DNA from: Bradyrhizobium sp. 200
GTDB taxonomy: Bacteria; Pseudomonadota; Alphaproteobacteria; Rhizobiales; Xanthobacteraceae
Length of the DNA stretch: 64,000 bases
Assembly (NCBI RefSeq): GCF_023100945.1
Contig: NZ_CP064689.1
Location: 4,756,001-4,820,000 of the forward strand
Direction of reading: 5' to 3'
The notes below the pieces were generated by a model, which did not search any database, was not told where the DNA came from, and saw nothing but the letters and a program-made list of their open reading frames with translations. Below are positions 53,915 through 61,797 of this stretch, piece by piece. The translations under genes were made by a program, and so were the position numbers. Within the stretch, counting starts at the first letter, position 1; each line of letters starts with the position of its first letter.

Positions 53915-55309
53915 TCAGCCGAAGAACGTCTCGAACAGCAGCTTCACATTCAGCGCGACGATCACGCCGGCGACGATCCAGGCCACAGCCGCCACGGTGC
54001 GAGAGATCGCGAATTTGCCCATCTTGCGCCGGTCGGAAACGAACTTCACCAGCGGGATCACCGCGAACGGCAATTGCATCGACAGCACGACCTGGCTGAA
54101 CACCAAAAGCTGGCCGGTGCCGCGCTCGCCATAAAGCGCGGTGACGATCACGACCGGAACGATGGCGATGCCGCGGGTGAGCAGCCGCCGCGCCCAGCTC
54201 GGCAGGCGCAGATGCAGAAAGCCTTCCATCACGATCTGGCCGGCCAGCGTCGCGGTCACCGTCGAATTGAGGCCGGAGGCGAGCAGCGCCACCGCGAACA
54301 GCGTGGAAGCGATGCCGAGGCCAAGCAGGGGCGACAGCAGTTCAAATGCCTGGCCGATCTCGGCCACTTCCGTGCGGCCGGTCGCATGGAAGGTCGCAGC
54401 CGCGACGATCAGGATCGCGGCGTTGATGAACAGCGCCAGCATCAGCGCGATGGTCGAATCCGTCGTCGCCCATTTGATCGCCTCGCGGCGGCCCTTGTCG
54501 TTCCGTTCATAGGCGCGGGTCTGCACGATCGAGGAGTGCAGATAGAGATTATGCGGCATCACGGTGGCGCCGATGATGCCGATGGCGATGTAGAGCATCT
54601 CGGGATTGGTGACGATCTCGGTCGAGGGCATGAAGCCCTTCAGGACGGCGGCGACCGGCGGGGCGGCAGCCACGATCTGGATCGCAAAGCAGACCGCGAT
54701 CACGATCAGGAGCGAGATGACGAAGGCTTCGAGGAAGCGGAAGCCCTTGTTCATCAACAGCAGCAGCAGGAAAGCGTCGAGCGCGGTGATCAGCGCGCCG
54801 GCGATCAGCGGAATGCCGAACAGCAGTTTCAGCGCAATCGCCGTGCCGATCACTTCCGCCAGGTCGCAGGCGATGATCGCGGCTTCGCAGGCCACCCAGA
54901 GCAGGAAATTCACGGGCCGCGAAAAGCTGGCGCGGCAGGCCTGCGCTAGATCGCGATCGGTGACGATGCCGAGCCGCGCAGCGAGCGCCTGCAACAGGAT
55001 CGCCATCAGGTTCGACAGCAGGATGACCGAGAGCAGCGTGTAGCCAAACTTCGAGCCGCCCGCGAGGTCGGTGGCCCAGTTGCCGGGGTCCATGTAGCCG
55101 ACCGAGACCAGATAGCCCGGACCGAGGAAGGCCAGCAGCCGACGCGACCAATGCCCGCCAAAGGGCACCGAGATGGTCGAATTGACCTCAGGCAGGCTGC
55201 GCTGGGCACCAACGGCAGCATCAGCGCGCCAGCCGGCAGCGGTCGTGTCGGTCATCGTCGAGCTCTTGACCAGAGTTTCGGTGCCCAAACCGGGCGTTCG
55301 TGCGTCCAT
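53915..55309 (-). CDS. mntH: Nramp-family manganese transporter MntH
   Basis: A 464-residue membrane protein with eleven helices. The DPGN motif of helix 1 is [20 protein letters not shown] and the helix 6 motif is [14 protein letters not shown]; both carry metal-binding residues. It imports Mn2+ (and Fe2+) with protons. Starts at 55309 ([10 protein letters not shown]) and, less likely, 55255 were considered. It is divergent from the PspA operon, across a region with Mur-like hexamers. Confidence 0.93.
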   Translation of the reverse strand: MDARTPGLGTETLVKSSTMTDTTAAGWRADAAVGAQRSLPEVNSTISVPFGGHWSRRLLAFLGPGYLVSVGYMDPGNWATDLAGGSKFGYTLLSVILLSNLMAILLQALAARLGIVTDRDLAQACRASFSRPVNFLLWVACEAAIIACDLAEVIGTAIALKLLFGIPLIAGALITALDAFLLLLLMNKGFRFLEAFVISLLIVIAVCFAIQIVAAAPPVAAVLKGFMPSTEIVTNPEMLYIAIGIIGATVMPHNLYLHSSIVQTRAYERNDKGRREAIKWATTDSTIALMLALFINAAILIVAAATFHATGRTEVAEIGQAFELLSPLLGLGIASTLFAVALLASGLNSTVTATLAGQIVMEGFLHLRLPSWARRLLTRGIAIVPVVIVTALYGERGTGQLLVFSQVVLSMQLPFAVIPLVKFVSDRRKMGKFAISRTVAAVAWIVAGVIVALNVKLLFETFFG

Positions 55310-55330
55310 CTTCAAAAGGGATATCTTTAT

Positions 55331-55353
55331 TGCAACTCATTTGCAACTGCATC
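55331..55353. promoter_or_regulatory. Three TGCAAC/TGCATC hexamers, Mur/Fur-like site of mntH
   Basis: TGCAAC at 55331-55336, TGCAAC at 55342-55347 and TGCATC at 55348-55353 are direct repeats starting 22 bases before the mntH ATG. Direct hexamer sites of this kind are described for Bradyrhizobium Mur (Fur), the manganese-responsive repressor of mntH. Binding is inferred from that similarity. Confidence 0.5.
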
Positions 55354-55387
55354 TAGCGATCACAAAAATGATATCGACGATCCTCTG

Positions 55388-55410
55388 TAAAGTACCAATG
55401 AAGTGCTTTA
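55388..55410. promoter_or_regulatory. 23-bp inverted repeat before the TnpB-PspA gene
   Basis: TAAAGTAC (55388-55395) and GTGCTTTA (55403-55410) pair with one mismatch around CAATGAA, ending 10 bases before the ATG at 55421. The position fits an operator or a 5' mRNA hairpin of the PspA operon. No known regulator motif matches. Autoregulation by the N-terminal TnpB-like domain is a speculation worth testing. Confidence 0.5.
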
Positions 55411-55420
55411 TGGTGTAGCT

Positions 55421-56551
55421 ATGGTCAAGCTATCCACCGAAATGCCTACGGCGGCTCTGCGATACGCCCTCGTCCCCGATCAGGACGCCATTGCTGCCTT
55501 CGAGGCGACGTTTGCCGCCTACGACCGGATGATGGAGATCCTTGCCGAGGTCGCGCCTGTCGGCGCCAACCTCGTCGCCCTTCACGCCCAGGCATACGAA
55601 AGAATTCGCACCGAGACCGGCCTGCCGGCTCGCCTCGTCACACTCGGCCTGCGCGACCGCGCCAGTTACGCCGCGGGCGCGACGCTGCGCAGGATTCCCC
55701 TCGACGACAAATTGTTTGCGATCAAGGGACCGACTTCACTGACGATTAGCACTGTCCGCGGACGCATCCTGGTGCCGTTCGAAGTGCCGGGCTACCTGCC
55801 CGGCTGGGAAAGTCCCTTCCCGGCTCACTTGGTCTCGGACGGCCGCGGCTACGAAATCCACTTCGCCGTCAAATCGAAATCATCACAACCGGAGGAGCAG
55901 ACCATGGTTCACGAGGGTATCCTTGCACGTATGGGTAGACTTCTTGCCGCGATTGCCAGTGAGACCATCGACAATGCCGAGAACAGCAACAAGGTCGCGC
56001 TGGTCAAACAGGCGATCCGCGAAATCGACGCCGGCGCCGACGAAGCACGCCATGCGCTCGGCAAGTCGCGCGCCGAGGAATTCCGCCTGAAGCGCCGGCG
56101 CGAGGAATTGGACGCCGAAATTTCCGGACTGACGGAAAAAATTCGTCTTGCGGTTGCAGAAAACCGCGAAGATCTCGCGCGCGCCGGCGTCGCACGGCAA
56201 ATTGATCTGGAGTCCCAGGGAACGGCGCTCGAACGCGCGATGGATTTCATCGAACTCGAAATCGACGAGCAGACCAAGGCCTTACAGGCGATGCTTGGCG
56301 CACGGCGTGAAGCGGAAACCCGTCTTGCCGATCTCGAAGCGAGCCTTGCACAGCATTCGCCGCAGGAAACCGGACGCGGGGTTGGCGCGACTAAAACAGT
56401 AAGCCCTGATCGGGCCATGGCGGCGATCGCGCGCGTGACCGGCGTGCCGGCGTCCGGCGTGCCCGGTGACAAGGAACTCGACGAACTCGACCGGTTGCAC
56501 CGCGAAAAGGAAATCGCGGCCCGCCTTGAAAGGATCAAGTCGCAGCAATGA
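55421..56551 (+). CDS. PspA protein with a TnpB-like N-terminal domain
   Basis: A 376-residue protein. Residues 162-376 are PspA/IM30-like, mostly coiled coil (IASETIDNAENSNKVALVKQ, then AREIDAGADEARHALGKSRA), the type that binds membranes under stress. Residues 1-161 are not PspA. They align by eye with the N-terminal half of IS605-type TnpB, without RuvC: ANLVALHAQAYERIRTETGL parallels the REC helix, and PLDDKLFAIKGPTSLTISTV and GRILVPFEVPGY parallel the WED strands. The frame is open throughout. A Shine-Dalgarno GGAGGAG before Met162 could give a second, plain PspA product. The stop overlaps the next gene as ATGA. Confidence 0.75.
   Translation: MVKLSTEMPTAALRYALVPDQDAIAAFEATFAAYDRMMEILAEVAPVGANLVALHAQAYERIRTETGLPARLVTLGLRDRASYAAGATLRRIPLDDKLFAIKGPTSLTISTVRGRILVPFEVPGYLPGWESPFPAHLVSDGRGYEIHFAVKSKSSQPEEQTMVHEGILARMGRLLAAIASETIDNAENSNKVALVKQAIREIDAGADEARHALGKSRAEEFRLKRRREELDAEISGLTEKIRLAVAENREDLARAGVARQIDLESQGTALERAMDFIELEIDEQTKALQAMLGARREAETRLADLEASLAQHSPQETGRGVGATKTVSPDRAMAAIARVTGVPASGVPGDKELDELDRLHREKEIAARLERIKSQQ
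55891..55906 (+). promoter_or_regulatory. Internal ribosome binding site and ATG at the domain junction
   Basis: GGAGGAG (55891-55897) lies 6 bases before ATG (55904-55906), codon 162 of the fusion gene, where the PspA part begins (MVHEGILARMG). The spacing is ideal for initiation. It would yield a 215-residue PspA of normal length, independent of the TnpB-like half. Confidence 0.55.
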
Positions 56552-57207
56552 GTGCCCTGACCGACATCCTGCTCGCGCCGGACGTACGGCCGTTCGCGGT
56601 GGCTGCGGCGATCATGGTGGCGCTCGGTGGCATCGAATTGCTGGCAACGCTGGTCGGCTTCTCGATCAGCGAACTGGTCGGCAAGGAAGTCACTGTCGAG
56701 GCCGACCACGGCAACGGGCTCGGCGGCCTGTTCCTGTGGATCAATGCGGGTCGCCTGCCGCTGTTGATCCTGATCATCCTCGCGCTCGGCGTATTCTCGA
56801 TCGCGGGATTCTTCCTGCAGGGGCTCGCGCACGGTGTGGGGCTCTCGATCCCCGCCTCGATCGCGGCTCTCGCGGCTATCGCCTGCAGTATTCCGGCCAT
56901 CCGCGTTACCAGCCGCGGCATCGCCCGCATCATCCCGCGCGACGAGACCTACGTGGTGGATGAGGCCGATTTCATCGGTCATGTCGCCGAAGTTTCGATC
57001 GGGCCGCTCGACCAGGGGTTGCCCGGCCGCGTCCGTCTCAAGGATGTCTTCGGCAACTGGCACTCTCTCGTCGCACGCGCCAGTCCCGAGTCGACCCCGC
57101 TCCCGGTCGGCGCCAGCGTGCTGCTGGTCGACCGCGACGCCAAGAGTTTCATTGCCATCTCCGCACCCGCCGACCTCATTGCGCAACAACGTTCAGACAG
57201 GGCTTAA
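56548..57207 (+). CDS. YqiJ-like OB-fold/NfeD-type membrane protein
   Basis: A 219-residue protein. The N-terminal half has helices (FAVAAAIMVALGGIELLATL, LPLLILIILALGVFSIAGFF, then IAALAAIACSIPAIRVTSRG). The C-terminal half is an OB-fold domain (about 140-205, with GHVAEVSIGPLDQGLPGRVR). This is the YqiJ/DUF1449 layout, an NfeD-type partner of flotillins. It overlaps the PspA gene by four bases, so it is cotranscribed and coupled. Confidence 0.85.
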   Translation: MSALTDILLAPDVRPFAVAAAIMVALGGIELLATLVGFSISELVGKEVTVEADHGNGLGGLFLWINAGRLPLLILIILALGVFSIAGFFLQGLAHGVGLSIPASIAALAAIACSIPAIRVTSRGIARIIPRDETYVVDEADFIGHVAEVSIGPLDQGLPGRVRLKDVFGNWHSLVARASPESTPLPVGASVLLVDRDAKSFIAISAPADLIAQQRSDRA

Positions 57208-57209
57208 AC

Positions 57210-58973
57210 ATGTGGGAACTTGCAATACCCGTTAGTATTGGCGTCATTGTCGTTCTTGTTATCGGTCTCCTGCTTGCCAAACTCTACCGCCGCTCGACGC
57301 GTGACGAAGCCTATGTCCGCACCGGCCTCGGCGGCCAGAAGGTCGTCCTCGACGGCGGCTCGATTGTCCTTCCGGTTTTCCATTCGACGGCCGCAGTCAA
57401 CCTGAAAACGCTGCGGCTCGAGGTCGCCCGTGGCGGCCCGGACTCGCTGATCACCAAGGATCGCATGCGCGTCGACATCGGCGCCGAATTCTATCTCCGC
57501 GTCAAACCGGACAGCTCGTCGATCGCGCTCGCCGCGCAGACGCTGGGCAGCCGCACCAACAATGCCGGCGAACTGCGCGAACTGATCGAGGCAAAATTCG
57601 TCGACGGTCTTCGTTCGGTCGCCGCCACCATGAACCTCGAGGAGCTGCAGGAGCAGCGCGCCACCTTCGTCAAATCAGTGCAGGAAGCGGTCGGCGCCGA
57701 CATCCAGAACAACGGCCTCGAGCTCGAGTCGGTGTCGCTGACGCGGCTCGACCAAAGCGACATCAAGCACTTCAACCCGAGCAATTTCTTCGACGCCCAC
57801 GGCCTGACGACGCTGACCAAGATCACAAGGGAACGCGAACAGGAACGCAACCAGATCGTCCGCACCACCGAGGTGAACATCGCGCAGCAGGACCTCGTCG
57901 CCCGCCAGACCACGCTGACGATCGAGGCCACCAAGCGCGAGGCCGAACTGGCGCAGCAGCGAGATATCGCCAACAAGACCGCCGCGATGCGCGCGCAAAC
58001 CGCGCAGGTCGAGCAGACGGCGGTGCAGAACGAGGCTGAATACCGCATCCAGCAGGAACTGGCGGTCGCCAACAAACAGACCGAAGCCAATCAGTTGCGC
58101 GACACGCGAAGGATCGAAGCCGATCTCGCGGTGAAGCGCCGCAATACCGAAATGGAACGCGACCTGCAGATCGTCGCCCAGGAAAGCGCGATCGCGGTCG
58201 CGACCAAGAGCAAGGAGCAATCGGAGGCGCAGACCGTCGCCGAAACGGCGCGTGCGCTGGCGATTGCGGCCGAGGAAAAGGTCACCACCGCCAAAGCGGT
58301 CGAAATCGCCGAACGCGACAAGATCATCAACGTGATCGCGGCGCGCAAGGCCGCCGAAACCGAGGCGATGCCGATCACCGTGATGGCGGAAGCCGAGAAC
58401 CAGGCCGCAACCAACAAGGCGGAAGCCATCACCATGCTGGCCAAGGCCGATGCCGATGCGGCAATCACCCGCGCGACCGGCGTCAAATCGCTTGGCCAGG
58501 CCGAAGCCGAGGTGGCGGCGCTGAAGGCGGAAGCCCGCAACAAGCTCTCGCAGGAGATGGTCGACTACGATCTCACGCTGGCGCGCATCAACATCATCCC
58601 GAATGCGCTGGCCGAAGCGGTCAAGCCGATCGAGAAGATTTCCGACATCCGTATCTTCGACACCGGCGGCATGCTCGGCCGCGGTGGCAATGGCGCGATG
58701 AATGGCCATGGCAACGGCCTCGGACTTGGCGACGGCCTCGCTGCGCAACTACTGTCGGTCTCGGCCTTCAAGCCGATCATCGACAAGATCCTCGCCGAAG
58801 GCGGTTTCGCCGCCGGTCCGGACGCGCTGACAACCCTGACCAACGCGCTGGCTGCGCAGCAACTGGCAGGTCCCGCCGAACCGCCCGCCACAGAAGAAGA
58901 TGATGATGAGCCGGCGACGCCGCCCGCGACGATCTCGGGAACGGGCAAGGCAACGCTCGGACCGAAATCGTAG
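57210..58973 (+). CDS. Flotillin-like protein YqiK
   Basis: A 587-residue protein. One N-terminal helix (IPVSIGVIVVLVIGLLLAKL) is followed by a SPFH domain (about 35-200, with KVVLDGGSIVLPVFHSTAAV) and a long Ala/Glu-rich coiled coil (about 225-475, with QARETAETARALAIAAEEKV-type repeats). A Gly-rich linker and acidic tail follow. YqiK flotillins scaffold membrane microdomains. It starts 2 bases after the YqiJ-like gene and ends the operon. Confidence 0.93.
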   Translation: MWELAIPVSIGVIVVLVIGLLLAKLYRRSTRDEAYVRTGLGGQKVVLDGGSIVLPVFHSTAAVNLKTLRLEVARGGPDSLITKDRMRVDIGAEFYLRVKPDSSSIALAAQTLGSRTNNAGELRELIEAKFVDGLRSVAATMNLEELQEQRATFVKSVQEAVGADIQNNGLELESVSLTRLDQSDIKHFNPSNFFDAHGLTTLTKITREREQERNQIVRTTEVNIAQQDLVARQTTLTIEATKREAELAQQRDIANKTAAMRAQTAQVEQTAVQNEAEYRIQQELAVANKQTEANQLRDTRRIEADLAVKRRNTEMERDLQIVAQESAIAVATKSKEQSEAQTVAETARALAIAAEEKVTTAKAVEIAERDKIINVIAARKAAETEAMPITVMAEAENQAATNKAEAITMLAKADADAAITRATGVKSLGQAEAEVAALKAEARNKLSQEMVDYDLTLARINIIPNALAEAVKPIEKISDIRIFDTGGMLGRGGNGAMNGHGNGLGLGDGLAAQLLSVSAFKPIIDKILAEGGFAAGPDALTTLTNALAAQQLAGPAEPPATEEDDDEPATPPATISGTGKATLGPKS

Positions 58974-59014
58974 CCGAAGCGGCGGACCGATCCGCCGTTC
59001 AACCGAAACCAAAG

Positions 59015-59046
59015 AGGCCCGCAGCCATCGCGCCGCGGGCCTTTTT
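59015..59046 (+). terminator. Intrinsic terminator after the flotillin gene
   Basis: AGGCCCGC (59015-59022) and GCGGGCCT (59035-59042) form an 8-base stem with a 12-base loop, followed by TTTTTC. A small perfect hairpin, GGCGGA-CCGA-TCCGCC, lies just before at 58981-58996. The 59047-59134 stretch is the promoter region of the MFS gene. Confidence 0.85.
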
Positions 59047-59134
59047 CTTGTGCAAGCCTTGTCGGGAAACGGGTGGGTTCGATCGTCCTCAGGCCGGACA
59101 ATGAGGACAGATCGAGTCTTGAGGGAATTTCGCC

Positions 59135-60379
59135 ATGTCCGCCGCCGACACGCCTCGCCTGCCCGCGACCTTCAACCGCCTGGCCTGGTCCAATCTCGCC
59201 GCCCAATCGGCCGAGCAGATTGCACTGGCCGCTGCCCCGATCATCGCCGTGCTGCTGCTTGGCGTCGGCGAAGGCCAGACCGGGCTGTTGCAGACCGCGC
59301 TGACGCTGCCCTTCATCCTGTTCGCGATTCCCGCCGGCCTGCTCGCCGACCGCATCTCGCGGCGCTGGGTAATGGCAGGCTCCGAGGCGCTGCGCGCCGC
59401 GGCGCTGGCCGGAATCCTGCTGCTGATCTGGCTCGGGCAAATGACGCTGCCGCTGCTTTCGCTGCTCGGCTTCATCGCGGTGTGCGGAACCGTGGCCTAC
59501 AGCGTCGCCGCGCCCGCTCTGGTGCCATCGCTGGTGACATCGGAACAATTACCTGCAGCGAATGCGCGGATCGAACTGGCGCGCACGGTCGCATTCGCCA
59601 GCGGCCCGGCGCTCGGCGGTGTGCTGGTTGGATGGTTGGGCGCCGCGCCTGCCTTCGGATTTGCTGTGGCGTTGTCCGTGATCGCCGTCGTGCTGCTGTC
59701 GGGCATCTATGAACCGCCGCGCGCGCCTGCGCCGCGCCGCCATCCGCTGCAGGAGATCAAGGAGGGCGCCGCCTTCGTGCTGCATCATCCGCTGCTGCGG
59801 CCGGTGTTTATCACGCAGTTCATTTTCAACACAGCCTCGTTCCTGCTGCTTGCCGTGTTCGTGCCCTATGCCGTGCGCCATCTCGGCCTGTCGGCTACCG
59901 GCGTCGGCGTGACGCTTGGGATGTATGGCGTCGGCATGGTCGCCGGCGCGCTCGCGGCGACGCGGGTGATGAAGCGGCTGGCCTTCGGAACCGTGATCGG
60001 GCTCGGGCCCGTCACCGGCTTCGTCGCCGCCATGGTGATGGCGCTGACGACCATCGTGCCGACGCCCTGGCTCGCGGGCCTGAGCTTCTTCCTGCTCGGC
60101 GCCGGTCCGATCCTGTGGGTGATCTCGACCACGACGCTGCGGCAATCGGTGACGCCGCCGTCGCTGCTCGGACGCGTCTCCGCCATCAACATCATGAGCT
60201 ACGGCGCCCGCCCGCTCGGCTCCGCGTTAGGTGCCATCGTCGGCGGCTTCTACAGCGCAGAAGCCTGTCTTTATCTGGCGGCGGCGATCTTCGGCGCACA
60301 GGCGCTGGTGATCTGGATTTCGCCCGCGGTCTCGCTGGCCCGGCAGCCGGATATGGTGGGTGAAGCGGCGCGGTGTTAG
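59135..60379 (+). CDS. MFS transporter (MFS_3 type)
   Basis: A 414-residue twelve-helix protein. Motif A-like IPAGLLADRISRRWVMAGSE is after helix 2, and the second half has LGMYGVGMVAGALAATRVM. The layout is that of MFS_3/EntS-like exporters. The substrate is unknown. It follows the flotillin terminator on the same strand as a separate unit; a hairpin GTTAGCG-N8-CGCTAAC overlaps its stop codon (60375-60396). Confidence 0.85.
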   Translation: MSAADTPRLPATFNRLAWSNLAAQSAEQIALAAAPIIAVLLLGVGEGQTGLLQTALTLPFILFAIPAGLLADRISRRWVMAGSEALRAAALAGILLLIWLGQMTLPLLSLLGFIAVCGTVAYSVAAPALVPSLVTSEQLPAANARIELARTVAFASGPALGGVLVGWLGAAPAFGFAVALSVIAVVLLSGIYEPPRAPAPRRHPLQEIKEGAAFVLHHPLLRPVFITQFIFNTASFLLLAVFVPYAVRHLGLSATGVGVTLGMYGVGMVAGALAATRVMKRLAFGTVIGLGPVTGFVAAMVMALTTIVPTPWLAGLSFFLLGAGPILWVISTTTLRQSVTPPSLLGRVSAINIMSYGARPLGSALGAIVGGFYSAEACLYLAAAIFGAQALVIWISPAVSLARQPDMVGEAARC

Positions 60380-60402
60380 CGTTCCGGTTCGCTAACTAAA
60401 AT

Positions 60403-60476
60403 CGTCATTGCGAGCGAAGCAATCCACTCTTTCTTTCCGTGGCCCGATGGATTGCTTCGCTTTGCTCGCAATGACG
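60403..60476. repeat. Dispersed inverted repeat, CGTCATTGCGAGCGAAG family (second copy)
   Basis: Arms 60403-60426 and 60448-60476 pair, with the same CGTCATTGCGAGCGAAG ends as the copy at 38474-38552. The left arm here lacks one GCGAA unit. The rest of 60477-60540 holds only the promoter region of the Bcr gene. Confidence 0.88.
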
Positions 60477-60540
60477 CGGTGATCGCGTGTTTTCTTCCAA
60501 AATGCTCACAGGAGCTCTATTGCCGCTTTCCGGTCTCAGT

Positions 60541-60568
60541 TTATATGATATACGTCATCTAATATAAG
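60541..60568. promoter_or_regulatory. AT-rich dyad ahead of the Bcr/CflA gene
   Basis: TTATAT (60541-60546) and ATATAA (60562-60567) frame ATGA-TATACG-TCAT (60545-60558), itself a near-palindrome with matched transitions. It lies 15 bases before the ATG at 60583. A dyad in this position is probably an operator for a repressor of the exporter, encoded elsewhere. Confidence 0.45.
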
Positions 60569-60582
60569 ACCGGGAACCCGCC

Positions 60583-61797
60583 ATGACCGACCAGACCGCC
60601 GCGATCGACGCCAGCCCCCGCACCGAGGCCTCCTCGACCGTCCTGCAGATCGCTGTGCTGGCGGGCCTTGCCGCGACCGGTACGCTCGCCACCAACATCC
60701 TGCTGCCGTCACTGCCGCAGATGGCGGCGTCGCTGAATGTCACCAGCGCGGCGGTGACCTCGGCGATCACGATCTTCCTCGCGGTATTCGCTGTCGGCCA
60801 GCTTGCGGTCGGGCCGATCTCGGACCGTTACGGCCGCCGCTGGCCGGTCCTGATCGGATTCGCCGTCTTCTTTGCCGGCAGCGTCTGGTGCGCGCTGGCG
60901 ACCGACCTGACCAGCCTCCTGATCGGCCGCGTGATCCAGGCCGCGGGCGCCTGCGCCACGTCGGTGTTGTCTCGCGCGATCGCCCGCGACATGTTTTCCG
61001 GCGCCGCATTGGCGCGCGCGATGGCGCTGATCATGATCGCGATGGCGGCGGCGCCCGGTTTCTCGCCGCTGCTCGGCGGCGCGCTCGACCACGCTTTCGG
61101 CTGGCGTTCCGAGTTCGTCCTGGTCGCGGCCTTTGCGGCGCTCGGCGCCGTCGCCTACGGCACCGTGTTCGGCGAGACCCACCACGCAACGCGTACCCCG
61201 CTCGATCCGCTCGCCATTGCCAAAAACTATTTTGGCCTGATCGCCGACCGCCGCTTCCTGGTGCCGGCCGCGACGGTCAGCCTGATCATGGGCGGGCTGT
61301 TCTCGATGTTCTCGGCGGCACCGCGCATCTTGATTGAGACGATGCACCTCACGCCGATACAGCTCGGCCTGTTCTTCGCCGGTACCGTGCTGATCGTGTT
61401 CGCCGCCGGCATGCTCGCGACGAGGCTGGCCCCGCGCTACGGGCTCGACCGCTCGATCCGGGGCGGGCTGTTGGCAGCGGCCACCGGCAGCATCGCGATG
61501 CTGCTGGTCTCGCTGTACAGCCCGACGCTCCTTTCCTATCTGGGCGCGCTCAGCGTGTTCCTGCTCGGCATGGGCATCGTCAATCCGCTAGGCACCGCAC
61601 AGGCGCTGTCCCCGTTCGGCGACAAAGCGGGCGCGGCATCCGCGCTGGTCGGCTTCTGGCAAATGATGACCGCCGCGATCGGCGTCTGGCTCGCCGCCAC
61701 GATCTCGCACGAGGCGCTGTTCGCGCTCGGCGTCGTGCTGATGGTGTTTTCGCTGCTGGCCGTGGGGCTGTACACCGTCCGGGCGAAGTCCGGCTAA
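60583..61797 (+). CDS. Bcr/CflA family multidrug efflux MFS transporter
   Basis: A 404-residue protein. The DHA1-type motif A after helix 2 is GPISDRYGRRWPVLIGFAVF, and helix 1 has ATNILLPSLPQMAASLNVTS, as in Bcr and CmlA-like exporters. Motif C-like AAAPGFSPLLGGALDHAFGW supports antiport. It likely exports drugs or metabolites using the proton gradient. It converges with the serine hydrolase gene, sharing 4 bases. Confidence 0.9.
   Translation: MTDQTAAIDASPRTEASSTVLQIAVLAGLAATGTLATNILLPSLPQMAASLNVTSAAVTSAITIFLAVFAVGQLAVGPISDRYGRRWPVLIGFAVFFAGSVWCALATDLTSLLIGRVIQAAGACATSVLSRAIARDMFSGAALARAMALIMIAMAAAPGFSPLLGGALDHAFGWRSEFVLVAAFAALGAVAYGTVFGETHHATRTPLDPLAIAKNYFGLIADRRFLVPAATVSLIMGGLFSMFSAAPRILIETMHLTPIQLGLFFAGTVLIVFAAGMLATRLAPRYGLDRSIRGGLLAAATGSIAMLLVSLYSPTLLSYLGALSVFLLGMGIVNPLGTAQALSPFGDKAGAASALVGFWQMMTAAIGVWLAATISHEALFALGVVLMVFSLLAVGLYTVRAKSG

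Noticed and set aside
55310..55420. Sigma-54 promoter for the PspA operon
   Set aside because: No GG-N10-GC pattern at -24/-12 was found upstream of the start, and no PspF-like activator gene is nearby.
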